A stretch of DNA of 64,000 nucleotides from Cellulophaga sp. F20128 (GCF_023015805.1 NZ_JALKBA010000005.1:124001-188000), one strand, 5' to 3'; numbered from the stretch's first letter, positions 9,010 to 18,212 are shown. Notes: generated from the sequence alone by a model not told the origin. Numbers and translations: made by a program.

Positions 9010-9789
9010 ATGAATACAATAGACATTAGAACCGTAAATGTTGTTCAATATATTAAACCTTTGCGAGAAGGAGGCTCCCTACCTGCCATCGTAAAAGCTG
9101 ATGATGACTATCTTTATGTTTTAAAATTTAGGGGTGCTGGTCAAGGAAAAAAAGCACTGATTGCAGAACTAATTGGTGGAGAATTAGCTCGCGCCATTGG
9201 ACTAAAGGTGCCAGAATTGGTGTTCATGAATTTAGATGATTCTTTTAGCAAAACAGAACCCGATGAGGAAATTCAAGACCTACTTAAGTTTAGTGTAGGC
9301 CTAAATCTTGGGTTGCATTTTTTATCTAGTGCAATTACTTTTGACCCCCTAGTTAACCAAGTAGACCCTATTACTGCTTCTAAAATAGTCCTTTTAGATA
9401 GTGTAATTAGCAATATAGACCGTACTGCCAAAAATACCAATTTACTCCATTGGAACAAGGAGTTATGGGTTATAGACAATGGTGCTAGTTTTTATTTTCA
9501 TCATAACTGGGGAACCTGGAGAAATCATCTGACACGAACATTTCCTTTAATAAAAGACCATGTTCTCCTAGAGCAAGCCACTAATTTAAACAAAGCTGCC
9601 CAGGAAATAGAACAAGCCATAGACGCCAATAAAATTAGTGAAATTATAGCATCCATTCCCGAAGACTGGCTGGTGCACGAATCCGATACCTTAACACCTT
9701 TAGAAATGAGATCCGCCTATATTGAATATTTAACGGTAAAAATTTCTGCTATTCATGGATTAGTAAAAGAAGCTGAAGATGCAAGATAA
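9010..9789 (+). CDS. HipA-like kinase-fold protein (HipA_2 type)
   Basis: 259 residues. The protein looks like a stand-alone HipA-type kinase domain. A lysine in VLKF (Lys39) sits where the ATP-binding lysine is expected; SNIDRTAKNTNLL (catalytic Asp137, Asn142) matches the HipA N-x-D-R-x-x-x-N loop; VIDNGASF (Asp156) is the metal-binding DFG-equivalent. It lacks the N-terminal subdomain of classical HipA (~440 residues), and no HipB-like antitoxin gene is adjacent. Instead it overlaps a DUF3037 gene by 11 bases, a pairing I recall as recurrent in bacteria. A weak -7 element (TATCTTAG, 8997-9004) lies just upstream of the ATG. The substrate is unknown. Confidence 0.75.
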   Translation: MNTIDIRTVNVVQYIKPLREGGSLPAIVKADDDYLYVLKFRGAGQGKKALIAELIGGELARAIGLKVPELVFMNLDDSFSKTEPDEEIQDLLKFSVGLNLGLHFLSSAITFDPLVNQVDPITASKIVLLDSVISNIDRTAKNTNLLHWNKELWVIDNGASFYFHHNWGTWRNHLTRTFPLIKDHVLLEQATNLNKAAQEIEQAIDANKISEIIASIPEDWLVHESDTLTPLEMRSAYIEYLTVKISAIHGLVKEAEDAR

Positions 9790-10165
9790 AGTCACATTTG
9801 AATATGCTATAATACGAGTTGTACCCAAGGTAGAACGTGAAGAATTCTTTAATGTTGGTGTCATTCTTTTTTCTAAACGAAAAAAATTCCTTGGTGTAAA
9901 ATATGCTATCAACCCAAAAAAACTAGATGCTTTTGCTTCAGACCAAATAACGATTAACCTCTTAAATGCCTATTTAGAATCATGGGAATTAATTTGCAAT
10001 GGGGAACCTGCTGGTGGCACCATTGGGAAGCTAGAATTGTCCGATAGATTCCGATGGCTCGCTGCATGTAGAAGTACGATTATTCAAAGTTCACAAACAC
10101 ATTCCGGCTTAACTGATGACCCGGAGAATGAATTAAATGCCATCTTTAAAAAATACGTGTTGTAG
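9779..10165 (+). CDS. DUF3037 family protein
   Basis: 128 residues, cytosolic, no known activity. The N-terminus FEYAIIRVVPKVEREEFFNVGVILF is the hallmark of DUF3037 (Y-A-x-x-R-V-V-P-x-x-x-R-x-E-x-x-N-V-G-V). A second conserved element DRFRWLAACRSTIIQSS lies at about 88-104. It starts within the 3' end of the HipA-like kinase gene (11-base overlap), so the two are almost certainly co-translated and may form a complex or an enzyme/modulator pair. Which protein regulates which cannot be told from sequence. Confidence 0.8.
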   Translation: MQDKVTFEYAIIRVVPKVEREEFFNVGVILFSKRKKFLGVKYAINPKKLDAFASDQITINLLNAYLESWELICNGEPAGGTIGKLELSDRFRWLAACRSTIIQSSQTHSGLTDDPENELNAIFKKYVL

Positions 10166-10532
10166 CTGTATTCAATTCTATTTTTTGTATTCTAATATTT
10201 TAAGTTTTAGAATCCTCTCCTTACTTCATAGACAATGGAGTACTGCTTTAGTTACAAAATTTATTTACCCAATTTATCTTCAACAGCACTTTAAAATCTA
10301 GTTGCTAATTTAAAAAACTCAAACAAAATTTAAGATTTCAGCTACTTTTTAAAAATTAAAAAATAATTACAAAAATTACCGAATAAATCATTCTACCTAA
10401 GTAATTGATTCCAAATTTATTACACACAATCTTTCCTAGCAAAAGAAGCCCATTTTAGTAATCCTGACTTTTATCATATAAAAGAAAGCCAATGATTTAG
10501 ACCTTTGGCTAATCATTTATAATTAAAAAGTT
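10166..10532. other. intergenic spacer, 367 bp, no gene seen
   Basis: Very AT-rich, with stops in all frames. No convincing terminator for the DUF3037 gene and no clean TAnnTTTG element for the YceI gene; TAGACCTTTG near 10497-10507 has the wrong spacing. Confidence 0.5.
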
Positions 10533-11123
10533 ATGAGGAATACAAACCCGAAAATGCCAACAAAAATGAGCTTATTTATACTGGCTTTATGTATAAGTAG
10601 TATATCTATGGCGCAACAATTTACAATTAGCAATTCATCATCAACGCTTACGATTGAAGGCACTTCTAGCCTACATGACTGGGAGGAGGTAGCAGAAATT
10701 TTTAAAGGAAGTATTCGTATTGATAAAGATACTGAATTCTTCATTAAAAAACTTGATGTCACTATACAAGCGGAAAGCTTAAAAAGTGGAAAACGTGCTA
10801 TGGATAAAAACACCTATAAGGCGCTGAAAACTGACACCTATAAAACAATATCCTATACGCTAACTAGTGTTAAAAATTTAATAGATAATGGCAACGGAAA
10901 TTATACGGCTGAGGTAAGCGGAAATTTAACTATTGCAGGTGTAAAAAAAGGAATCTCTATGAATCTAACATTAGCATTTATTAATAACGGTTTAAGTATT
11001 AAGGGGGAAAAGAAAATAAAAATGACCGATTACAATATTGAGCCTCCAAAAGCCCTTTTAGGCACCATAACTACAGGAGATGAAATAACAGTAAACTTTA
11101 ATTTAAAATCATCCAATTTATAA
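10533..11123 (+). CDS. YceI-family periplasmic protein
   Basis: 196 residues with a signal peptide (to about residue 28, SISMAQ). The mature domain is a YceI-type lipocalin-like barrel: LTIEGTSSLHDWEE near the N-terminus (typical TxxF/GTSSxHDW), a central KSGKRAMDKNTYKALKTDTYKTISYTL segment and a C-terminal LGTITTGDEITVNFNL strand. YceI proteins bind isoprenoid or amphiphilic ligands in the periplasm, but the ligand here is unknown. It is followed at 20 bases by a porin gene and then by a second YceI-like gene, suggesting a role in moving or holding a hydrophobic compound at the outer membrane; that is inference. Confidence 0.88.
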   Translation: MRNTNPKMPTKMSLFILALCISSISMAQQFTISNSSSTLTIEGTSSLHDWEEVAEIFKGSIRIDKDTEFFIKKLDVTIQAESLKSGKRAMDKNTYKALKTDTYKTISYTLTSVKNLIDNGNGNYTAEVSGNLTIAGVKKGISMNLTLAFINNGLSIKGEKKIKMTDYNIEPPKALLGTITTGDEITVNFNLKSSNL

Positions 11124-11143
11124 ATACTAAATAATTTAATAAT

Positions 11144-12406
11144 ATGAAAAAAGGAATTAACAAAGTAATGATAATGGGTTTGCTGCTCGTAGGTATCAAT
11201 GGTATTGCACAAGACAGAAATTTAGACAATTTTAGACAACCAGACAAGGAAGGTATAAATGTTTTTGAATCTCCAAAAGATACCGCCAGTACTTTTGATG
11301 GAGTTAAAGTTAAAGTTGGAGGTTCTTTTGCGCTTCAATTTCAGGCATTAGATCATGAAAATTCTGGCGCTGAAAACCTAATAGAAATAGGAAACAATTT
11401 TAACCTTGCCACTGCAAATCTCGATTTAGATGTTGCTCTATACGATGGTGTAAGAATGCACCTTAGAACTTATTTATCATCGAGACACCATCCAGAACCT
11501 TATGTAAAAGGAGGTTATTTTCAAATTGAAAAATTGAACTTTATCAAAGAAGGATTTTTAGAAAATTTTATGCAGTATGCTACTATTAAAATAGGGCATA
11601 TGGAAAATAATTATGGTGACGCCCACTTTAGAAGAAGTGACAATGCACAAACACTATACAATCCATTTGTTGGAAACTTAATTATGGATGCGTTCACTAC
11701 AGAAGTAGGTGCAGAAGTTTATTATAGAAATAATGGATTAATAAGTATGATTGGTATTACCAATGGTAAATTAAACCAATCTGTTAGTAACCCAGAAGCA
11801 AGTGGAGCTTCATTTTTAGCGAAATTAGGATATGACAAACAACTAAATGATGACCTAAGAGTAAGAATTACTGGATCTATGTATAATACAGGACAAGTAC
11901 CAAACTCTTATTTGTACGCGGCTGATAGAGCAGGATCTCGTTATTATTTAGTAATGGAAAACGAAACAGCAACTACATCTTCTAACTTTAGATCTGGTCG
12001 TTACAATCCTAATTTAAGAAACCAAATTAGTGCTATTATGTTTAATCCTTTTGTTAAATACAAAGGTCTAGAGTTTTTTGGGACATTAGAAACTGCTACA
12101 GGGAAAGCAGATACAGAAACAGATACTAGAACGGCTAACCAATTTGCCAGTGAATTAGTATATAGATTTGGAAGCAATGAAAATTTATACATCGGTGGGC
12201 GTTACAACAAAGTTAGTTCTGAAGAAGTAACTGGCGAAGAAATAGATATAACACGAGTTCAATTAGGAGCCGGTTGGTTTATGACAAAAAATATTCTTGC
12301 GAAATTAGAATATGTAAATCAAAAATATGATGGATATGGCGTTACAAGTATCCTAAATGAAGGTGAGTTTAACGGTATTATGTTTGAAGCTGCTATCAGT
12401 TTTTAA
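11144..12406 (+). CDS. outer-membrane porin-like beta-barrel protein
   Basis: 420 residues with a signal peptide (about 1-22, NGIAQ). After it the sequence alternates hydrophobic and polar residues with many aromatic-capped strands (VGGSFALQFQALDHE, LYIGGRYNKVSSEE, ILAKLEYVNQKYDG) and ends in a hydrophobic residue followed by Phe (FEAAISF), the usual C-terminal signature of outer-membrane barrels. Length and pattern resemble phosphate-selective/OprO-P-like porins of Bacteroidota; the substrate is not deducible. Co-oriented and closely spaced after a YceI gene, and followed by an imperfect terminator hairpin. Confidence 0.75.
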   Translation: MKKGINKVMIMGLLLVGINGIAQDRNLDNFRQPDKEGINVFESPKDTASTFDGVKVKVGGSFALQFQALDHENSGAENLIEIGNNFNLATANLDLDVALYDGVRMHLRTYLSSRHHPEPYVKGGYFQIEKLNFIKEGFLENFMQYATIKIGHMENNYGDAHFRRSDNAQTLYNPFVGNLIMDAFTTEVGAEVYYRNNGLISMIGITNGKLNQSVSNPEASGASFLAKLGYDKQLNDDLRVRITGSMYNTGQVPNSYLYAADRAGSRYYLVMENETATTSSNFRSGRYNPNLRNQISAIMFNPFVKYKGLEFFGTLETATGKADTETDTRTANQFASELVYRFGSNENLYIGGRYNKVSSEEVTGEEIDITRVQLGAGWFMTKNILAKLEYVNQKYDGYGVTSILNEGEFNGIMFEAAISF

Positions 12407-12426
12407 TATCAAAAGTTAGTTAATAG

Positions 12427-12480
12427 AAGGGCAAGTACATAGAAATAAAAATTATTTTTCATGAACTTTCCCTTTTATTT
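12427..12480 (+). terminator. imperfect terminator hairpin after porin gene
   Basis: AAGGGcAAGTaCAT (12427-12440) pairs with ATGaACTTtCCCTT (12461-12474) with two mismatches, followed by TTATTT. The YceI-like gene downstream may therefore be partly uncoupled from the porin. Confidence 0.55.
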
Positions 12481-12505
12481 ATGAACAAACAAAATTGAAT
12501 TCTTT

Positions 12506-13087
12506 ATGTTTAGAAAATACGGGATTTACATATGTGCTATTATTGGATTTTCATTTGCTACTTCTGACAATCTAACAAATCTTAACATAACTATCCAAGA
12601 CAATAGCCTACTTACCATTACTGGAACCACAAACATTAGTAATTTTAAATGTAACTTTAATACAGAACAAATAAACAATCCAATAGAAATTAATTATAGC
12701 CAAGAAAAAAACAAATTAATTTTTAACAAAACCGTATTACCCCTATATCACGGTTATTTTGATTGTGGAGGCCGAGGAATAAATAAGGACTTTAAATCAC
12801 TCATTAAAGCTGCCCATCATCCTAAAATCACCTTGAGATTAAAGGAAGTACAGTACGCAAACACAATTGGCGAAACTAAGGCTACCATTTCAATAGAACT
12901 AGCAGGGGTTACCAACGACTACCAAACAGCTGTATTAATTAAGGAAGATGGCTATCTTTCAATTACTGGAAATTTAGAATTAGATATCAATGCCTTTGAT
13001 TTGGAAGCACCAAAAAAAGCCATGGGCCTTATTGTAGTTAACAACATAATTAATATTAACTTTAAACTATTTATTCTAGCGCATTAG
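12506..13087 (+). CDS. YceI-like secreted protein
   Basis: 193 residues with a probable signal peptide (about 1-19). The domain pattern follows YceI but is more divergent than the first copy: SLLTITGTTNISNFKCNF at the N-terminus, LIKAAHHPKITLRL in the middle and a final NINFKL strand. It carries Cys at about positions 50 and 89 that could form a disulfide. Located just after the porin, it makes a YceI-porin-YceI trio. Function presumably binding of a small hydrophobic molecule in the periplasm; not proven by the sequence. Confidence 0.7.
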   Translation: MFRKYGIYICAIIGFSFATSDNLTNLNITIQDNSLLTITGTTNISNFKCNFNTEQINNPIEINYSQEKNKLIFNKTVLPLYHGYFDCGGRGINKDFKSLIKAAHHPKITLRLKEVQYANTIGETKATISIELAGVTNDYQTAVLIKEDGYLSITGNLELDINAFDLEAPKKAMGLIVVNNIININFKLFILAH

Positions 13088-13323
13088 TGTTTTATGCCTT
13101 AAGAAAATTGCACCCAACTTCCATTTATGAGAATGAATCAAAGGGTCCAATTCAAGGAATTCCACAGCCGTTGCTATCTTCTACATTCAAGATACAAACC
13201 TTTTAAAGGGGGTTTTCAAAACCACATTATCAAAATGACATTTAATTCGTTATTTTTTTGTGAATTTAATTTTTAATAACCATTCCTTTTCTTATTTTGC
13301 ATTACTAGACACACTCAATTCTT

Positions 13324-15093
13324 ATGCAAGAAGTTACCAGATTATTTGATTTTCCATACCATCAACTTGAGAAATACAATTTAAAAAAATCTTTAGTTAC
13401 TAAATACGATGGGGTTTGGACCGCTATTTCAACTCAAGAGTACATCGATAAAGCTAATATTATAAGCCGAGCTCTTTTGCAACTTGGAGTACAAAAAAAT
13501 GATAAAATTGCTATCATTTCATCAACAAATAGAACGGAGTGGAATATTATGGACATCGGAATTCTACAAATTGGTGCTCAAAACGTACCTATTTATCCGA
13601 CTATTTCCGAGGATGATTATGCCTATGTTTTAAATCATTCAGAAGCAAAATACTGTTTTGTATCTTGTTCCGAAGTTTTTGAAAAGGTAAACAAAATTAA
13701 AGATCAGGTTCCTTCCCTCCTTGCAGTTTATTCCTTTGATATCGTAGCGGCATGTGATAATTGGTCACAAGTATTAGAGCTAGGTAAAGATTCCTCTAAG
13801 CAGGTTGAAGTTGAAAAACTAAAAGCAAGTGTTAAACCCAGTGACCTAGCTACCCTTATATATACTTCTGGAACTACCGGAAAACCAAAAGGCGTAATGT
13901 TATCGCACAACAACTTAGTTAGTAATGCCCTAGGAAGTTTTAAACGAATACCTATAGAACTAGGCAACTCTAAGGCGTTAAGTTTTTTACCACTATGCCA
14001 TGTTTATGAGCGCATGCTCATCTACCTATACCAATATTGTGGTACTAGCATACATTATGCTCCTATAGACCAAATTAGTGAATATGCACAGGAAGTCCAA
14101 CCCGATGTAATGACTGCCGTACCAAGATTATTGGAAAAGGTGTACGACAAAATAATTACAAAAGGAACCGAATTAACGGGTATTAAGAAGAAATTATTCT
14201 TTTGGGCTGTTGATGTTGGTTTAAAATATGAACCTTATGGCGAAAATGGGTGGTGGTATGAGCAAAAATTAGCATTGGCTCGTAAATTAATTTTCAGCAA
14301 GTGGAAAGCTGCCTTAGGAGGCAGAATTGCCGTAATGGCCTCTGGTAGTGCCGCCCTACAACCCCGTTTAGCGCGTGTATTTAACGCTGCTGGTTTTGGA
14401 GTCATGGAAGGATATGGGCTAACAGAAACTTCGCCAGTAGTATCTGTAAATGATATGCGTAACCACGGATTTAAAATAGGAACTGTTGGCAAACCAATTG
14501 ATTATACCGAAGTAAAAATAGCTGCAGATGGAGAAATCTGTGTCAAGGGTCCCCAAGTAATGATGGGTTATTTTAAAGACGATGTTAAAACGGCAGAAGT
14601 TATTGTGGATGGTTATTTTCACACCGGGGATATAGGAGAAATAGATGCCGAAGGTTTCTTAAAAATTACAGACCGTAAAAAAGAAATGTTCAAAACTTCT
14701 GGCGGTAAATATGTTGCCCCTCAATTATTAGAAAACAGATGCAAACAGTCTCGCTTTATAGATCAAGTTATGGTTATTGGTGAAGGAGAAAAAATGCCTG
14801 CGGCTTTTATTCAACCAGATTTTGGTTTTGTCAAAGATTGGGCAAAACGACATAATATCAGCTTAACAACTAATGAAGAAATGATCACCAATGATAAGGT
14901 AATTGCACGTTTTCAAGAAGAAGTAGATCTAGCGAATCAAAATTTTGCCAAATGGGAAAAAATAAAACAGTTTCGGTTAACTCCAGATACGTGGAGTATA
15001 GAAAATGGACATTTAACCCCAACGCTAAAACTTCGTAGAAAAATTGTAAAAGAAAAATACATTGCGCTTTACAATGATATTTATGGCCATTAA
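13324..15093 (+). CDS. long-chain acyl-CoA synthetase (AMP-forming)
   Basis: 589 residues. It activates fatty acids to acyl-CoA using ATP, via an acyl-adenylate. Landmarks: the AMP-binding P-loop TLIYTSGTTGKPKGVMLSH (about 178-196), the GYGLTETSPVVS motif, YFHTGDIGEIDAEGFLKITDRKKEMFKTSGGK (hinge region) and the C-terminal PTLKLRRK with the adenylation lysine. Relation is closest to the FadD15-like eukaryotic-type long-chain ligases with the sequence MASGSAALQPRLARVF. It precedes a MarR gene and the beta-oxidation genes on the same strand, so it supplies their substrate. Its own promoter is not clear. Confidence 0.92.
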   Translation: MQEVTRLFDFPYHQLEKYNLKKSLVTKYDGVWTAISTQEYIDKANIISRALLQLGVQKNDKIAIISSTNRTEWNIMDIGILQIGAQNVPIYPTISEDDYAYVLNHSEAKYCFVSCSEVFEKVNKIKDQVPSLLAVYSFDIVAACDNWSQVLELGKDSSKQVEVEKLKASVKPSDLATLIYTSGTTGKPKGVMLSHNNLVSNALGSFKRIPIELGNSKALSFLPLCHVYERMLIYLYQYCGTSIHYAPIDQISEYAQEVQPDVMTAVPRLLEKVYDKIITKGTELTGIKKKLFFWAVDVGLKYEPYGENGWWYEQKLALARKLIFSKWKAALGGRIAVMASGSAALQPRLARVFNAAGFGVMEGYGLTETSPVVSVNDMRNHGFKIGTVGKPIDYTEVKIAADGEICVKGPQVMMGYFKDDVKTAEVIVDGYFHTGDIGEIDAEGFLKITDRKKEMFKTSGGKYVAPQLLENRCKQSRFIDQVMVIGEGEKMPAAFIQPDFGFVKDWAKRHNISLTTNEEMITNDKVIARFQEEVDLANQNFAKWEKIKQFRLTPDTWSIENGHLTPTLKLRRKIVKEKYIALYNDIYGH

Positions 15094-15185
15094 TAGGATC
15101 TAAATAGGGTTTTAAGAATCCAACTAAGTCCTTTTCTAACTGCAATTTTATGCAACCAATACGGTATACAGTAATTTTTTAGTCC

Positions 15186-15209
15186 ATTTATTATGCATGC
15201 ATAATAAAT
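15186..15209. promoter_or_regulatory. 24-bp perfect palindrome, probable MarR operator
   Basis: The half-site ATTTATTATGCA is followed directly by its reverse complement. It ends 6 bases before the -7 element and covers the place where the -33 box should be, as expected for a repressor site controlling the marR-fad transcript. Confidence 0.65.
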
Positions 15210-15214
15210 TTTCC

Positions 15215-15222
15215 TATATTTG
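15215..15222 (+). promoter_or_regulatory. -7 promoter element of the marR-fad operon
   Basis: TATATTTG matches TAnnTTTG; the expected start of transcription lies about 10-12 bases before the ATG at 15241, giving a very short leader. Confidence 0.7.
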
Positions 15223-15240
15223 GTAACCTATTCAATTTAA

Positions 15241-15681
15241 ATGAAGGAGATTACCATTGATTACGCATTAAGAGAAACCTGGCTTACAGTGGCTAAAATG
15301 TATAATGAGGAAGCCAAAGCACATAACAATACTATGGCTATGGGTTTTACATTATTAAGTATTGACCCAAAAACAGGCTCCCCTTCTACGGCATTAGGAC
15401 CTAAAATGGGAATGGAAGCTACCAGCCTTTCTAGAATTTTAAAAAGCTTAGAAGCCAAAGGTTTCATATGTAGAAAACCTAATCCCAATGATGGTAGAGG
15501 CGTAATTATTCATTTAACCAAAGTAGGCTTAGAAAAAAGAACACTGTCTAAGGATGCCGTACTACAGTTTAATAATGTAATTAAAAATAACATATCAGAA
15601 GAAAAACTGACTCATTTTTTTGAAGTTACAGAAGCTATCAATACCCTTATTGGTAAAAAAAAGATTTTTGAAAAAAACTAA
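15241..15681 (+). CDS. MarR-family transcriptional regulator
   Basis: 146 residues. A winged helix-turn-helix is visible: TALGPKMGMEATSLSRILKSLEAKGFICRKPNPNDGRGVIIHLTKVG (about 50-100), with the recognition helix SLSRILKSLEAKG and the wing NPNDGRG. Helices at both ends (LRETWLTVAKMYNEEA; FFEVTEAINTLI) form the dimer interface. It is the first gene of a beta-oxidation operon and is preceded by a 24-bp palindrome at its own promoter, so autoregulation and control of fatty-acid breakdown, perhaps released by acyl-CoA, is the obvious proposal. The ligand is inferred, not seen. The next gene begins 22 bases after its stop. Confidence 0.88.
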   Translation: MKEITIDYALRETWLTVAKMYNEEAKAHNNTMAMGFTLLSIDPKTGSPSTALGPKMGMEATSLSRILKSLEAKGFICRKPNPNDGRGVIIHLTKVGLEKRTLSKDAVLQFNNVIKNNISEEKLTHFFEVTEAINTLIGKKKIFEKN

Positions 15682-15703
15682 ACTAATTAATAGTCACTTA
15701 GAA

Positions 15704-18109
15704 ATGAACAAACATATTAAAAAAATAGCAGTAGTAGGATCTGGTATTATGGGAAGCGGTATTGCTTGCCACTTTGCTAATATTGGAGTAGAAGTTCTAT
15801 TGTTAGATATTGTTCCTAGAGAATTAAATGATAAAGAAAAAGCAAAAGGATTAACGCTAGAGGACAAAGTAGTTAGAAATCGTTTGGTAAATGATGCCTT
15901 AGCGGCTTCTTTAAAATCTAAACCCTCCCCTATTTACAGTCAATCTTTTGCCAATCGCATTACTACAGGTAATTTAGAAGACGACATTGCCAAGGTTGCA
16001 GATGTAGATTGGATTATGGAAGTTGTTGTTGAAAGGCTAGATATAAAAAAACAAGTTTTTGAAAAACTTGAAAAATACCGGACACCGGGTACCTTAATTA
16101 CCTCGAACACTTCAGGGATTCCTATTCATTTTATGAGTGAAGGTCGCTCTGATGATTTTCAGAAGCATTTCTGTGGAACCCACTTTTTTAACCCGGCACG
16201 TTACTTAAAATTATTTGAAATTATTCCTGGACCAAAAACAGATACTGCGGTATTGGATTTTTTAAACGGTTATGGGGAACAATTTTTAGGAAAAACATCG
16301 GTAATTGCAAAAGACACTCCTGCCTTTATCGGCAACCGTGTTGGTATTTTTAGTATTCAGAGTTTATTTCACGCTGTAAAAGATTTAGACTTAACTATAG
16401 AAGAAGTAGATAAATTATCTGGCCCCGTAATTGGACGACCAAAATCCGCAACCTTCCGTACGGTAGATGTTGTAGGTTTGGATACTTTGGTTCATGTTGC
16501 CAACGGCATTAGAGAAAACTGTCCTAATGACGAACGTATAGCGCTTTTTGAATTACCAGAATTCATCAATACTATGATGGACAACAAATGGTTAGGAAGC
16601 AAAACAGGCCAAGGATTTTATAAAAAAACAGTTTCTGCCGAAGGTAAAAAAGGAATTTTATCATTGGATTTGAATACCTTGGAATATCGCCCTGCAAAAA
16701 GAGCCAAATTTGCGACTTTAGAATTGACTAAAACCGTTGATAAGGTAGTAGATCGATTTAAAATATTAGTGAAAGGAAAAGATAAAGCAGGTGAATTTTA
16801 CAGAAAAAGTTTCACCGCTTTATTTGCCTACGTATCCAATCGTATTCCTGAAATTTCAGATGAATTGTACAAGATTGATGATGCAATGAAGGCTGGATTT
16901 GGTTGGGAACACGGACCTTTTCAAATTTGGGATGCTATTGGTGTAGAAAAAGGAATTGAATTAATGAAAGCTGAAGGATTAGTGCCTGCCGCTTGGGTCA
17001 CTGAAATGTTGGCATCAGGCAGTACCTCGTTCTATACCATAAAAGATGGTGCCTCCTATTTTTATGACATTCCTACTAAAAATCAAACAAAGATTCCAGG
17101 ACAAGATGCATTTATCATCCTAGACAATATCAGAAAAACAAAAGAAGTATTTAAAAATTCGGGCGTTGTTGTAGAAGATTTAGGCGATGGTATCCTAAAC
17201 TGTGAGTTCCAATCTAAAATGAACACCATTGGGGGTGATGTTTTAGCAGGATTAAATAAAGCCATTGATATGGCCGAAAAAGATTTTGCAGGTTTAGTTG
17301 TAGGTAACCAAGCAGCAAACTTTTCTGTTGGTGCTAACATAGGAATGATCTTTATGATGGCTGCAGAACAAGAGTATGATGAGCTTAATATGGCCATTAA
17401 ATACTTCCAAGATACAATGATGCGCATGCGATATTCTGCGATTCCAACTATCTCTGCTCCTCACGGAATGGCTCTGGGTGGTGGCTGTGAGTTATCACTA
17501 CACGCAGACAAAGTGGTTGCCGCTGCAGAAACCTATATGGGACTTGTAGAATTTGGCGTTGGCGTTATTCCTGGAGGTGGTGGTTCTAAAGAAATGGCTT
17601 TAAGAGCTTCTGATATGTTTAGCAAAGGTGATGTACAGCTCAATGTATTGCAAGAGCACTTCTTAACTATAGGAATGGCAAAAGTTTCTACATCGGCTTA
17701 CGAAGCCTTTGATGTTAACCTTTTACAAAAAGGAAAAGATATTGTAGTGGTAAACAAAGATCGCCAGATAGCCGTTGCAAAACAACACGCTAAATTAATG
17801 GCAGATATAGGTTACACACAACCCGTTCGCAGGACAGATGTAAAAGTACTAGGAAAACAAGCCTTAGGAATGTTCCTTGTAGGTACAGACGCTATGGAAG
17901 ACAGTAACTATATTAGTGAACACGATCATAAAATTGCCAATAAATTGGCCTACGTTATGGCTGGTGGGGATTTATCTGAACCTACCCTAGTTAGTGAACA
18001 ATACCTATTGGATTTAGAGCGTGAGGCTTTCTTAAGTTTGTGTACAGAACGCAAAACCTTAGAACGAATTCAGCACATGTTAACCAAAGGGAAACCATTA
18101 AGAAACTAG
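15704..18109 (+). CDS. fadN: bifunctional 3-hydroxyacyl-CoA dehydrogenase/enoyl-CoA hydratase (FadN type)
   Basis: 801 residues from ATG 15704; the frame is open to a TTG at 15620 inside marR, which would add 28 untypical residues before the Rossmann fold. N-terminal NAD-binding fold (AVVGSGIMGSGIACHFANIGV) and HCDH domain with FCGTHFFNPARYLKLFEI, followed by a second HCDH helical domain (GFGWEHGPFQIWDAIG). The C-terminal crotonase fold contains the oxyanion-hole segments QAANFSVGANIG and PHGMALGGGCELSLHAD. The order dehydrogenase then hydratase is that of Bacillus FadN, opposite to E. coli FadB. It hydrates enoyl-CoA and oxidises the product with NAD+. Followed by thiolase and acyl-CoA dehydrogenase, as in fadNAE. 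Confidence 0.93.
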   Translation: MNKHIKKIAVVGSGIMGSGIACHFANIGVEVLLLDIVPRELNDKEKAKGLTLEDKVVRNRLVNDALAASLKSKPSPIYSQSFANRITTGNLEDDIAKVADVDWIMEVVVERLDIKKQVFEKLEKYRTPGTLITSNTSGIPIHFMSEGRSDDFQKHFCGTHFFNPARYLKLFEIIPGPKTDTAVLDFLNGYGEQFLGKTSVIAKDTPAFIGNRVGIFSIQSLFHAVKDLDLTIEEVDKLSGPVIGRPKSATFRTVDVVGLDTLVHVANGIRENCPNDERIALFELPEFINTMMDNKWLGSKTGQGFYKKTVSAEGKKGILSLDLNTLEYRPAKRAKFATLELTKTVDKVVDRFKILVKGKDKAGEFYRKSFTALFAYVSNRIPEISDELYKIDDAMKAGFGWEHGPFQIWDAIGVEKGIELMKAEGLVPAAWVTEMLASGSTSFYTIKDGASYFYDIPTKNQTKIPGQDAFIILDNIRKTKEVFKNSGVVVEDLGDGILNCEFQSKMNTIGGDVLAGLNKAIDMAEKDFAGLVVGNQAANFSVGANIGMIFMMAAEQEYDELNMAIKYFQDTMMRMRYSAIPTISAPHGMALGGGCELSLHADKVVAAAETYMGLVEFGVGVIPGGGGSKEMALRASDMFSKGDVQLNVLQEHFLTIGMAKVSTSAYEAFDVNLLQKGKDIVVVNKDRQIAVAKQHAKLMADIGYTQPVRRTDVKVLGKQALGMFLVGTDAMEDSNYISEHDHKIANKLAYVMAGGDLSEPTLVSEQYLLDLEREAFLSLCTERKTLERIQHMLTKGKPLRN

Positions 18110-18212
18110 AATAGAAAAGTGAACTAAAACGAGACTATTTAAAGACAGTTTTGAAAATCTTTTTTACCACTCCGTTTTCTTTGCTCACCCTTTCAAAATA
18201 AACAATATAACT

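Noticed and set aside
15620-15703. N-terminal extension of FadN from a TTG within marR
   Set aside because: The 28 extra residues precede a complete Rossmann start and overlap marR; ATG 15704 fits the family.
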